Assembly (NCBI RefSeq): GCF_003574215.1
Contig: NZ_AP018558.1
Location: forward strand, 220,001-284,000
DNA: 64,000 bases
Direction of reading: 5' to 3'
From: Hydrogenophilus thermoluteolus
GTDB lineage: Bacteria > Pseudomonadota > Gammaproteobacteria > Burkholderiales > Rhodocyclaceae
Shown here in pieces: positions 47,046 through 57,420 of this stretch. A model generated the notes under the pieces. That model saw only the letters and a list, made by a program, of their open reading frames with translations, searched no databases and was not told the DNA's origin. A program made the position numbers and the translations under genes. The stretch's first letter is position 1; every line of letters starts with the position of its first letter.

Positions 47046-47062
47046 CGGCCCCGCTGGGGTCG
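47046..47062 (+). promoter_or_regulatory. Intercistronic stem-loop between livM and the binding-protein gene
   Basis: 'cggcccc' (47046-47052) pairs with 'ggggtcg' (47056-47062) around a 3-base loop, one pair being G-U. No T-tract follows. Such hairpins before solute-binding-protein genes are often mRNA-stabilising processing sites; partial termination is the alternative. Confidence 0.5.
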
Positions 47063-47097
47063 GGCATTGTGTGTGTAGGTGGTAAAGGAGACAGAAG

Positions 47098-48435
47098 ATG
47101 ATGCGCATGCGCAGCAAATGGAAGAAAAGCGCGATGGTTGCGCTTGCGGTCACGGGCCTTTGGGGTAGCGGCGTCGGGCAGGCGCTCTCCGCCGAGCAGT
47201 ACCTAGGGTTGCCGAGCTACCGCGTCGGCGCGTACGCCGCAGGGGGTTCTGGAATTTTCGGCGGCTGGATCGACTACATGCAGATGATCAACGAGCGCGA
47301 CGGCGGGGTGAACGGCGTCAAGCTCGTGTGGGAAGAGTGTGAAACCGAATACAACAACGCGCGTGGCGTCGAGTGCTACGAGCGGTTCAAAGCGAAGGGC
47401 AACACCTTCTTCTCGCCGCTTTCCACTGGGATCACCTATTCGGTGCTCGATCGCGTCGCGCAGGACAAGATTCCGCTGGTGACCATCGGCTATGGCCGTT
47501 CCGACGCTGCCGATGGGCGGGTCTTCCCGTGGGTCTTCCCGCTCGTCACCCATTACTGGTCGCAAGCTTCGGCGATGATCAACTTCATCGGTAAAGAGAA
47601 GCTCGGCTCGATGGATCAGCTCAAAGGCAAGAAGATCGTGCTGCTCTACCACGATTCGGCTTACGGGAAAGAGCCGCACGAAGTGCTGAAAAGGCTGTCG
47701 CAGAAGTGGGGCTTTGAGCTCGAGCTGATCCCGGTCGCGCACCCCGGGAACGAGCAGCAGTCGCAGTGGCTCCAAATCCGCCAAATTCGGCCTGACTTCG
47801 TGATCCTCTGGGGTTGGGGGGTGATGAACCCGACCGCGCTCTCCACCGCGAAACGGACGGGTTTCCCCATCGACAAGATCATCGGCGTCTGGTGGGCTGG
47901 CGCGGAAGAGGATGTGATTCCGGCGGGCAGCGCGTCGACCGGTTACATCGCCGCTGGGTTCAACGCTGTGGGTGACCAGTATCCGGTGATTCAGGATATC
48001 AAGAAGTATGTCTATGCCAAAGGGAAAGGCAACCTCGATCCCAAGCGGGTCGGCAGCGTCTACTACAACCGCGGCGTGGTGCACGGCATCATCTACGTGG
48101 AAGCGGTACGCCTGGCGCAAGAGCACTTCAACAAGAAAGGGCAGCCGGTCACGGGCGAAGAGATCCGTTGGGCGCTCGAGCATCTGAATTTCACGCCGGA
48201 ACGGCTGAAGCAGTTGGGCGCGGATGGTTTCTTGCCGGTGATGCAGACCTCTTGCATGGACCACGAAGGGGCTGGGGTGGTGAAATTCCAGCAGTGGGAC
48301 GGCAGCAAGTGGAAGATGATCAGCGACTGGATCGTGCCGGACCGCGTGCTGGTACGCCAGCTCGTGGAAGAGTCGGCTGCGAAGTACGCGCAAGAAAAAG
48401 GCATCACGCCGCGTGATTGCAGCAAGGAGGGTTGA
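47098..48435 (+). CDS. livK: LIV-type ABC transporter periplasmic substrate-binding protein
   Basis: A 445-residue type I periplasmic binding protein. The signal peptide is residues 1-32 (basic 'RSKWKKS', hydrophobic 'AMVALAVTGLWG', cleavage near 'QALSAEQ'). The mature domain starts 'YRVGAYAAGGSGIFGGWIDY' and has 'MINERDGGVNGVKL', the family's D-x-G-G-x-N-G turn. It is longer than E. coli LivK and resembles members serving aromatic or fatty acid clusters. ATG 47101 is an equivalent start. 'aaggag' lies upstream. It delivers substrate to LivHM. Confidence 0.92.
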   Translation: MMRMRSKWKKSAMVALAVTGLWGSGVGQALSAEQYLGLPSYRVGAYAAGGSGIFGGWIDYMQMINERDGGVNGVKLVWEECETEYNNARGVECYERFKAKGNTFFSPLSTGITYSVLDRVAQDKIPLVTIGYGRSDAADGRVFPWVFPLVTHYWSQASAMINFIGKEKLGSMDQLKGKKIVLLYHDSAYGKEPHEVLKRLSQKWGFELELIPVAHPGNEQQSQWLQIRQIRPDFVILWGWGVMNPTALSTAKRTGFPIDKIIGVWWAGAEEDVIPAGSASTGYIAAGFNAVGDQYPVIQDIKKYVYAKGKGNLDPKRVGSVYYNRGVVHGIIYVEAVRLAQEHFNKKGQPVTGEEIRWALEHLNFTPERLKQLGADGFLPVMQTSCMDHEGAGVVKFQQWDGSKWKMISDWIVPDRVLVRQLVEESAAKYAQEKGITPRDCSKEG

Positions 48436-48437
48436 TG

Positions 48438-49286
48438 ATGAATCACGCCGCGGCCTCGGGTGCCGCGGCGGCGCAGGCCGCCGCAGCGCCCTACCTGGTG
48501 GTCAATAACGTCGAGGTGATCTACGACCACGTGATCCTGGTGCTCAAAGGGGTGTCGCTCGAGGTGCCCAAAGGCGGTATCGTCGCCCTCTTGGGCGCAA
48601 ACGGAGCGGGCAAATCGACGACGCTCAAGACCATTTCGAATCTGTTGCGTGCCGAACGGGGTGATGTCACCAAAGGTTCGGTGGAGTTCATGGGCGAGCG
48701 AGTCGATCAACTCACCCCCAACGAACTGGTACGCCGCGGCGTGATCCAGGTGATGGAAGGGCGCCACTGCTTTGCGCACCTGACCATCGAAGAAAATTTG
48801 CTCACCGGCGCCTATACCCGCAAGGTTTCGCGCCGCGAGCTCGCCGAAGACCTGGAGCGGGTCTATCACTATTTCCCACGGTTGAAAGAGCGGCGGAAAT
48901 CACAAGCGGGCTACACCTCTGGAGGCGAACAGCAGATGTGCGCGATCGGGCGTGCGCTCATGGCACGACCACAGCTGATTCTGCTCGACGAACCGTCGAT
49001 GGGGTTGGCGCCGCAAATTGTCGAAGAGATTTTCGAGATCGTCCAAGATCTCAACACCAAAGAGAAGGTGAGTTTTCTCTTGGCCGAACAGAACACGATG
49101 GTTGCGCTACGCTACGCGCAATTCGGCTACATCTTGGAAAACGGGCGGGTGGTGATGGAAGGCACCGCCGAAGAGTTGCGTGAAAACGAAGACGTGAAAG
49201 AGTTTTACCTGGGGCTTTCCGGCGAAGGCCGAAAGAGCTTCCGCGACGTGAAACACTATCGCCGCCGTAAGCGCTGGCTGGCATAA
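48438..49286 (+). CDS. livF: LIV-type ABC transporter ATP-binding protein LivF
   Basis: A 282-residue second nucleotide-binding subunit: Walker A 'GANGAGKST', signature 'TSGGEQQMCAIGRALM', Walker B 'LILLDEPSMGL', H-loop replaced by Gln in 'LAEQNT' as usual for LivF. An Ala-rich 20-residue N-terminus and a basic C-terminal tail ('KHYRRRKRWLA') extend the core. The ATG at 48438 lies seven bases after 'aaggagg'; the adjacent ATG at 48435 overlaps the livK stop and is the alternative. Confidence 0.93.
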   Translation: MNHAAASGAAAAQAAAAPYLVVNNVEVIYDHVILVLKGVSLEVPKGGIVALLGANGAGKSTTLKTISNLLRAERGDVTKGSVEFMGERVDQLTPNELVRRGVIQVMEGRHCFAHLTIEENLLTGAYTRKVSRRELAEDLERVYHYFPRLKERRKSQAGYTSGGEQQMCAIGRALMARPQLILLDEPSMGLAPQIVEEIFEIVQDLNTKEKVSFLLAEQNTMVALRYAQFGYILENGRVVMEGTAEELRENEDVKEFYLGLSGEGRKSFRDVKHYRRRKRWLA

Positions 49287-49304
49287 AAGCAAAGGATCGG
49301 TGCG

Positions 49305-50558
49305 ATGACCGCAAACCACAGCCCCCTTTATTTCGACGATCGGGAAACCTGGGATCCGGAGCAGCGCGAACGCGACCTGTTTGCGCGCCTACCCGCGCAA
49401 TTGGCGCATGCCAAAGCGCACGCGCCTGCGTTTGCCACGCTCCTTGCAAAGGTCGACCCGCAGGCGGTCACCGACCGGGCGGCGCTTGCGCAGTTGCCGG
49501 TGGTGCGTAAGTCCGAACTGTTGGAGCGGCAGAAGGCGGCGCGCCCGTTTGGCGGATTCGCCGCGGTGCAGTGGGGGCGGTCGTGTCTGCGGGTCTTCGC
49601 GTCACCGGGCCCGATCTACGAACCCGAAGGGCCTCAACCCGATTACTACCGGTTGGCGCGCGCCCTTTGGGCGGCTGGGTTTCGTGAAGGGGATTTGGTG
49701 CACAACACCTTTGCGTACCACATGACACCCGCGGGCAGCATGATGGAGACCGCGGCGCACGCAATCGGCTGCACCGTCTTTCCGGCTGGAGTCGGACAAA
49801 CCGAACTGCAGGTACAAGCGATTGCCGACCTGCAGCCCAACGCGTACACGGGTACGCCGTCGTTCCTGCGGATTCTGCGCGAAAAGTGCGAAGCGACGGG
49901 CGTGCCATGCACCTTCCGCAAAGCGCTCGTCTCCGGTGAGGCATTCCCGCCCGCGTTGCAACAGGAGCTCGCCGCCGCTGGGGTCGACGCGTACCAAGCA
50001 TACGCCACCGCCGATATCGGGCTGATCGCGTACGAGACGGCGGCGCGTGCGGGGCTGGTGGTGGGTGAGGATCTCATCGTCGAAATCGTCCGTCCGGGTA
50101 CGAACGAGCCGGTGCCCGAAGGTGAGGTGGGAGAGGTGGTCGTCACTACGCTCAACCCCACCTATCCGCTGATCCGCTTTGGTACCGGCGATCTCTCTGC
50201 GGTCATTCCCGGCCGGTCACCGTGCGGGCGGACCAACATGCGCCTCAAGGGGTGGCTGGGGCGCGCCGACCAGACCGCAAAAATCCGCGGGATGTTCGTC
50301 CATCCGGCGCAGGTGCAGCAGGTGGTGCGCCGCTTCCCGGAAATCACCCGTGCGCGGCTGGTCGTCACCAACCCAGACCTCAAAGACGAGATGACGCTGC
50401 AGTGTGAGACCGCGGGAGCCGTGCCTGACGGCTTGGGGGGCCAGGTGGCTGCGGCGCTCAAGGAAATCACCAAATTGCGTGGGTCGGTCGCGTTCGTGCC
50501 TGCAGGGACGTTACCCAACGACGGCAAGGTGATCGACGATCAGCGGCAGTACGAATAG
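49305..50558 (+). CDS. Phenylacetate-CoA ligase-like (PaaK family) AMP-forming ligase
   Basis: A 417-residue adenylate-forming enzyme of the PaaK type: 'LLERQKAARPFGGFAA', 'AYTGTPSFLRIL', the nucleotide-binding segment 'AYATADIGLIAYE', 'YPLIRFGTGDLSAV' and a C-terminal 'NDGKVIDDQ' whose Lys may be catalytic. It lies 18 bp after livF. Substrate unknown: phenylacetate and other aryl or short acids are candidates. The second ligase in the same operon (42261) suggests alternative substrates or a salvage role. Confidence 0.85.
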   Translation: MTANHSPLYFDDRETWDPEQRERDLFARLPAQLAHAKAHAPAFATLLAKVDPQAVTDRAALAQLPVVRKSELLERQKAARPFGGFAAVQWGRSCLRVFASPGPIYEPEGPQPDYYRLARALWAAGFREGDLVHNTFAYHMTPAGSMMETAAHAIGCTVFPAGVGQTELQVQAIADLQPNAYTGTPSFLRILREKCEATGVPCTFRKALVSGEAFPPALQQELAAAGVDAYQAYATADIGLIAYETAARAGLVVGEDLIVEIVRPGTNEPVPEGEVGEVVVTTLNPTYPLIRFGTGDLSAVIPGRSPCGRTNMRLKGWLGRADQTAKIRGMFVHPAQVQQVVRRFPEITRARLVVTNPDLKDEMTLQCETAGAVPDGLGGQVAAALKEITKLRGSVAFVPAGTLPNDGKVIDDQRQYE

Positions 50559-50569
50559 CGGCAAGTCGC

Positions 50570-51607
50570 GTGTTTTCTCAGTGGCTGACCGGTTGGCGCA
50601 TCCTCGACCTTTCGCTGCTCCTGCCCGGCCCGTTTGCGTCGTGGCGGCTTGCGCAGATGGGCGCTGAGGTGGTGAAGATCGAACCGCCCACAGGAGACGG
50701 CGCGGCGCAGTTGGGTGTGGCAACGGATTCCGCGGATGCTGCGCCCTCGTGGTTCTATCGCCTGCTCAACCACGGCAAGACGGTGGTTTCGCTCGACCTC
50801 AAAAGTGCCGCCGGGCGCGACGCATTGCTGGCGGAAGTGGCGAAGAGCGACGCGGTGCTCGAAGGGTTTCGACCCGGGACGCTCGCCCGTTTGGGGGTCG
50901 CTCCTGAGACGCTGTGGGCGGTCAATCCGCAACTGGTGATCGTTTCGATCACCGGGTTTGCCAGCGACGGGCCGCTCGCTCCCTACGCGGGGCACGACCT
51001 TACCTACCAGGCTTGGACCGGGTTACTCCAACCACACGGTAACGCCAGCGGATGTGCGGAGACGCCGGCGTGGTCGAACGTGCAAATCGCCGACCTCTTT
51101 GCTGGCGCGATGCATGCGGCGCTCGCGCTGGTTGCCGCCGTTCACCAGGCGCGCGCGACCGGGAAGGGCTGCCACATCGAAGTTCCGATGTGCGAAACGC
51201 TCCTTGCTTCCGCCCCGTTTGCGTTGGCAGAAGCCATCCAGCCGCCCGCGCAACGGGGCTTACTTCTGGGCGCAGTGCCCTGTTACGCCGTCTATCGTTG
51301 TGCCGATGGGCGCTATTTGGCTGTCGGGGCGCTCGAAACCAAATTTTGGCGGCGCTTTTGCGAAGCGCTCGATCACCCGCAATGGGTGCCGCACCAATTC
51401 GACCGCAGCGGCGAAACCCACCGTGCCGTCGCAGCGGTGGTCGGTTCCAAACCGCAAGTGGCGTGGCGCGAGCAGCTGGTGCCGCTCGACTGCTGCGTGG
51501 CACCCGTGCTGTCGATCGATGAGGCCAAAGCGTTTTTCGCTACCTGCTTCGACCCTCTGAACCACTTTCCCCAGTTCCCGCTGCGGGCGCGCTCTTGCGC
51601 TTCGTAG
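50570..51607 (+). CDS. Class III CoA-transferase (CaiB/BaiF family)
   Basis: A 345-residue family III CoA-transferase. It has the N-terminal 'LLLPGPFASWRLAQMGAEVV', the 'FRPGTLARLG' segment and the catalytic Asp in 'PYAGHDLTYQA' (about residue 143). Such enzymes move CoA between carboxylates or act as racemases (alpha-methylacyl-CoA racemase type); the short length fits the latter group as well. GTG start, 11 bp after the PaaK-like gene. The 3' end overlaps the convergent PhaM-like gene by 68 bp, and the last residues lie in that overlap. Confidence 0.86.
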   Translation: MFSQWLTGWRILDLSLLLPGPFASWRLAQMGAEVVKIEPPTGDGAAQLGVATDSADAAPSWFYRLLNHGKTVVSLDLKSAAGRDALLAEVAKSDAVLEGFRPGTLARLGVAPETLWAVNPQLVIVSITGFASDGPLAPYAGHDLTYQAWTGLLQPHGNASGCAETPAWSNVQIADLFAGAMHAALALVAAVHQARATGKGCHIEVPMCETLLASAPFALAEAIQPPAQRGLLLGAVPCYAVYRCADGRYLAVGALETKFWRRFCEALDHPQWVPHQFDRSGETHRAVAAVVGSKPQVAWREQLVPLDCCVAPVLSIDEAKAFFATCFDPLNHFPQFPLRARSCAS

Positions 51608-52100
51608 TCCGCTTCCGTTTCGTGGGTTTCGTGGTGGTTGCTTCGGCGTTTTGTTGATCCGCACCAGTTGTCGCGTGCGCGGACGTGGTAGAAGCGGCGT
51701 CCGCACTGGGACCGGTTGCAGCGCTTGCCATCGCCTGGGTGGTGTTGTCCCACCACGCCTTCATCAGCTCGAAGGGGTTAGGAATCGGCGGGGTTTGCGT
51801 ATCGCCCGTGTCAGTCGTTTGTGGCGCTGTTGCCTCCGGCGCTGGCGCTTGTTGCCAGTTCTGGTTCATCTCCTGCCACGCGGCTACCGCGGCACGCTGC
51901 ATTTCGAGCGACTGCCGCATCATCTGCACGCTGGAGAGGTTCATTTGTAACCACCCCTCGACGGTGCGGTATTCACGAATGCGCCGGTCGAGCTCGTCGA
52001 GGTCGAGCGTGGGTACCGCAAAACCGGGAAGCGGCAGTGAAGGCGCTTGCTTCATCCACTGTTGCCACCAGGCGAACGGGTCGGTGTGCGCGGCAGTCAT
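51540..52100 (-). CDS. PhaM-like polyhydroxyalkanoate granule regulatory protein
   Basis: A 186-residue protein. The central segment 'LDELDRRIREYRTVEGWLQM' followed by 'NLSSVQMMRQSLEMQRAAV' (about residues 32-72) is the PhaM-type coiled-coil signature. A Pro/Thr-rich linker and a second amphipathic motif 'NPFELMKAWWDN' follow. The C-terminal tail is Lys/Arg-rich ('KPTKRKRTTKRKS'), like the DNA-binding tail of PhaM, which activates PHA synthase and tethers granules to the nucleoid. ATG 52100 has 'aggagga' upstream. Suggests PHA storage, although no phaC is in the window. Confidence 0.8.
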   Translation of the reverse strand: MTAAHTDPFAWWQQWMKQAPSLPLPGFAVPTLDLDELDRRIREYRTVEGWLQMNLSSVQMMRQSLEMQRAAVAAWQEMNQNWQQAPAPEATAPQTTDTGDTQTPPIPNPFELMKAWWDNTTQAMASAATGPSADAASTTSAHATTGADQQNAEATTTKPTKRKRTTKRKSAPAAGTGESGSEGRSR

Positions 52101-52237
52101 GGCGTCTCCTCCTGGGTTGGGTGATAAACCCATTGTAGCAAGAGCGCTTGGAGTGTGCAGGAAATCAGCCAGCACAATCGGTATAACGGAGCTAAAGAAC
52201 GGGTCGTTCTTCTGAAAGTATTTTGAAATTTTCTAAA

Positions 52238-52266
52238 TTGATTTCGATGAGATTGTTTTATATAAT
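52238..52266 (+). promoter_or_regulatory. Strong promoter in an AT-rich region before the YVTN-repeat gene
   Basis: TTGATT (52238-52243), a 17-bp spacer and a perfect TATAAT (52261-52266). The whole gap 52190-52320 is much richer in A and T than the surroundings. The 231-bp gap 52101-52331 holds nothing else I recognise. Confidence 0.75.
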
Positions 52267-52331
52267 AATTAGAATAAGTATAGACCAGTCGGGTCATTTT
52301 TTTCAACAACCGCAAGACAAAAGGAGGAGCG

Positions 52332-53543
52332 ATGAAGCGTAAAAGTTTTGTATCGATCGTTGCGTTGGCGGGTTTTTCGCCCATGATCTTAGCCGCGCAA
52401 CCCGTCTTTCCCGATTGGGTGCTTCAGCTTCATGGTGCAGGAAAGGCGTTCTTGGTGGACACCAAGACGGATTCCGTGGTTGCTGCACTGGATACGTGCA
52501 AGGGTGGGACGCTGGGCTCGACCACACCCGATGCCAAGAAGGTGTACGTGAGCTGCGCTGGCGAAGGGATGACTGAGGTGGTCGTGATCGATATTGCCGG
52601 CAAGCAAGTTGCCAAACGCCTGCAAACGGGCAATCGGCCCAAGCACGGTTTGGTCAGTCCTGATGGCAAATGGGTTGCCGTCAACCATTGGTGGTTAGAC
52701 GAGGGGAAGTTGCGGCATACCTTCATTTCGACGGCAGATGACCGCATTGTCAAGACGATCGATCTCGACGTGCAGGGTGAAGCGAAAGGGCCAACCTCGA
52801 TGCACAACGCTTGGAGTCTCGACTCCCGGCTGTTGTTTGCGGTGGATCGGGTGGACGATCGGTTGGTGGTGATTGCCACCGACGATTGGCACGTCCGTAC
52901 TATCGCTGTACCCAGCAAGCCGCACTATCCGGTGCCAAGCCCAGACGGGAAGGAGTTGTGGCTGGTTCATGAGGGTAACGACACGGTCAAGCCTGGAATC
53001 ATCGTCTATGATTTGACCAGGCCCGATTTTCCAGAGATTGCGCGAATGGAAATGCCATTGATTGGCGAAGAGGTCGTGGAAGCCCACCATGGGAACTTCA
53101 CTCAAGATGGGAAATATTTCATGGCGTTGAACCGGGGACCGGGTAAAGACGCCAGAGGCAGAGAAGTCGCCTTTTTCGACGCGAAAACCAAGCAGTTGGT
53201 TCACCGCTTGACCACGGCCAGCAACGGCATCGGCCATACCTACAACACGCCAGATGGCAGATATGCTGTTGTCACCAATTACGGCAATAACGTGATCACC
53301 GTGATCGATATCACCGAGTTGCGAACGGTCAAGGATTTGCGAATCGGTGCGGGACGCATGGGTCATGTCGCGTTTACACCAGACGGGAAGTGGGCCTATG
53401 TCTCCAATGAAGGAGATGGGAATTTGTGGAAAATCGATACGACGAATTGGAAAGTGGTCAAAGAGATCAAAACCGGAGGTCAAAAAGGCGCAGGTCAAGT
53501 CTTGAACGTTTGGACCAATGTGTTCGAAGAGTTGCCACGGTGA
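52332..53543 (+). CDS. Secreted YVTN-family beta-propeller protein
   Basis: A 403-residue protein with a signal peptide (about residues 1-22, 'VSIVALAGFSPMILAAQ') and a seven-bladed YVTN-type propeller. Blades show 'TPDAKKVYVSCAGEGMTEVV', 'SPDGKWVAVNHWW', 'TPDGRYAVVTNYGNNVITVI' and 'TPDGKWAYVSNEGDGNLWKI'. Relatives include periplasmic NirF/d1-heme-type and surface-layer proteins, but no diagnostic heme site was identified. The gene has an exact 'aaggagga' ribosome-binding site, its own strong promoter, and less GC-biased codons than its neighbours. Function unknown, with no operon partner. Confidence 0.8.
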   Translation: MKRKSFVSIVALAGFSPMILAAQPVFPDWVLQLHGAGKAFLVDTKTDSVVAALDTCKGGTLGSTTPDAKKVYVSCAGEGMTEVVVIDIAGKQVAKRLQTGNRPKHGLVSPDGKWVAVNHWWLDEGKLRHTFISTADDRIVKTIDLDVQGEAKGPTSMHNAWSLDSRLLFAVDRVDDRLVVIATDDWHVRTIAVPSKPHYPVPSPDGKELWLVHEGNDTVKPGIIVYDLTRPDFPEIARMEMPLIGEEVVEAHHGNFTQDGKYFMALNRGPGKDARGREVAFFDAKTKQLVHRLTTASNGIGHTYNTPDGRYAVVTNYGNNVITVIDITELRTVKDLRIGAGRMGHVAFTPDGKWAYVSNEGDGNLWKIDTTNWKVVKEIKTGGQKGAGQVLNVWTNVFEELPR

Positions 53544-53657
53544 GCGTAGTTTGGCAGTTTCGCGCGCCGCAGGGGTTACGCGGAGCAGGGCAAGGGGGTC
53601 TATTTTGTCGGTGCATCGGGCGCATGCGATGCCACTTTTCGGGCGAGGGGGTTAGGG

Positions 53658-54416
53658 TTACCTGAAAAAGGCCCGCAAGCGTTCCCAATGCTCCGGATCG
53701 TCCACCCAGAGAAGCCCTTGTTGTCGCTCCTCTTCGCTCAGCGGCGTGGGATTCTGTGTCAAGCGCGCGAGCCACGCTTTGTGTGAGGTTACCGCGTGGC
53801 GAGGGAGCGCTGCGATCCGTTCCGCGGCGGCGCGGGCGGCGGCAAGCGCGGTACCCGGGGCGACGCTATCAGTGACGACTCCCGCTGCCACCAGCGACGC
53901 CGTCGGCAGCAACGCCCCTTCCAACAACATCCGCGCCAAGAGCGCGCGGGGCAGGCGCGGTGCGATCAATTCCATTTCACCCGGATAGACCGCAAAGCCC
54001 AGTTTCGCTACCGGCGCGCCGAAACGGGCGTTTTCCGAGGCGACGATCCAGTCACAGAGAAGTGCGATCTCCAACCCGCCGCCAACGCACGCGCCCTCTA
54101 CCGCCGCGAGCACCGGTTTCGGGCAGTCGCGAATCGCAAGCAGCGCTGGACGAACCGCCCCTTCGTGGTAGGCAGCGGCGCGTGACCGGTTGGCGCGCAC
54201 GGTCGGGAATTCGCTGAGATCACCGCCGGCGGCGAAATCCCCGTCTGCCCCGGTGATGACAATCGCCCCTACCGCGTCGTCGTTGGCGAGTTCGGCAAAG
54301 TGCGCGGCGAGCTGCCGCCACATCGCTTCGTTGATCGCGTTCTTCTTCCCGGGGTGGGTAAGCGTGACGACCGCAACGCCGCACGCGTCACGCTGAAGTA
54401 TCACGGTGCCGTGCAT
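53658..54416 (-). CDS. Crotonase-family protein lacking the hydratase glutamates
   Basis: A 252-residue enoyl-CoA hydratase/isomerase-fold protein. The oxyanion-hole segments are normal: 'FAAGGDLSEF' (near residue 60) and 'GACVGGGLEIALLCD' (near 108). By eye, the first catalytic Glu of hydratases (P-E-x3-G) is replaced in 'GAPVAKLGF', and the second lies where 'LLARMLLEG' has Arg. It is therefore probably not a plain enoyl-CoA hydratase; isomerase, decarboxylase or thioesterase-like chemistry is possible. It follows the GntR gene after 2 bp on the same strand. Confidence 0.82.
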   Translation of the reverse strand: MHGTVILQRDACGVAVVTLTHPGKKNAINEAMWRQLAAHFAELANDDAVGAIVITGADGDFAAGGDLSEFPTVRANRSRAAAYHEGAVRPALLAIRDCPKPVLAAVEGACVGGGLEIALLCDWIVASENARFGAPVAKLGFAVYPGEMELIAPRLPRALLARMLLEGALLPTASLVAAGVVTDSVAPGTALAAARAAAERIAALPRHAVTSHKAWLARLTQNPTPLSEEERQQGLLWVDDPEHWERLRAFFR

Positions 54417-54418
54417 CG

Positions 54419-55126
54419 TTACGTACTTGCCTTGTCCGGTAAGTGCGCTGCCGAAGGGCCTGCTGGCTCCGTTCGCGGTGCGGCGTGGATTGCCGCGCGG
54501 CCATGGGTGAGGTGTTCGCGCATCAAACGCTCGCTGGCGTCGCTGTCGCCGGCAAAAAGCGCTTGCAAGAGCGCACGGTGTTCCATCAGGCTCTGTTCTA
54601 ACCGTCCACTGCTAAAAAGCGACCGGTGGCGCGAAAGTTTGATCTTCTGGCGCAGGTCTTCGATCGTCGCGAGCAGCCAGCGATTGTCGGACAGGCGTTG
54701 GACTTCGCGATGAAACGCCTGGTTGGCGTCGAAAAAGCCGTCGATGTCCTGCGCCCGAAAGGCCGCTTCGAGCCGCTCATGGAGTTGGTTCAGACGTGCT
54801 TTGCCCGCTTCGTCGATGCGTTCGGCGGCGAGCCGCGCCGCGTGGCCTTCCAAGAGGATCAACACCGAGAAGATGTCGTCGAGGTCTTTGTCGGAGATCT
54901 GGGTGACGAACGAACCGCGGCGTGGCGAAAGGGTGACCAGTCCCTCTGCGGCCAGCACTTTGAGCGCTTCCCGCACAGGGGTGCGCGAGATGCCCAATTC
55001 GGCTGCGATCACTTGTTCGTCGATCCACTGCCCTGGCGCCAATTCATGGCGAAAGATGCGCTGCCGCAATCGATCGGCAACTTCCTGATAAAGGGCTTTG
55101 CGGGTGATGGGTAGGGTATCGTTCAT
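54419..55126 (-). CDS. GntR-family (FCD domain) transcriptional regulator
   Basis: A 235-residue regulator with a winged helix ('ADRLRQRIFRHELAPGQWID', then the recognition helix in 'ISRTPVREALKVLAAEGLV', about residues 16-75) and an FCD effector domain with metal-type His residues ('HEREVQRLSD', 'EHRALLQALFAGD', 'EHLTHGR'). The FCD class often senses organic acids or acyl-CoA. It is divergent from the methylmalonyl-CoA mutase operon, whose -10 lies inside a palindrome, so it likely controls that operon and itself. Confidence 0.88.
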   Translation of the reverse strand: MNDTLPITRKALYQEVADRLRQRIFRHELAPGQWIDEQVIAAELGISRTPVREALKVLAAEGLVTLSPRRGSFVTQISDKDLDDIFSVLILLEGHAARLAAERIDEAGKARLNQLHERLEAAFRAQDIDGFFDANQAFHREVQRLSDNRWLLATIEDLRQKIKLSRHRSLFSSGRLEQSLMEHRALLQALFAGDSDASERLMREHLTHGRAAIHAAPRTEPAGPSAAHLPDKAST

Positions 55127-55149
55127 GTTCGAGAATCATAGCATGGCTG

Positions 55150-55173
55150 TACATGTAATTATGAATTATAATT
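55150..55173. promoter_or_regulatory. Candidate GntR operator and -10 element for the propionyl-CoA operon
   Basis: Two neighbouring dyads: the perfect 'tacatgta' (55150-55157) and 'aattat'...'ataatt' (55157-55173, 5-base centre). TATAAT (55167-55172) lies inside the second, 35 bp before the mutase start; no good -35 was found, which fits an activated or regulated promoter. Confidence 0.55.
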
Positions 55174-55206
55174 CCCCGTCACGGGCCAAGACCAGGGAGC
55201 CACAAA

Positions 55207-57416
<2,210 letters not shown>

Positions 57417-57420
<4 letters not shown>

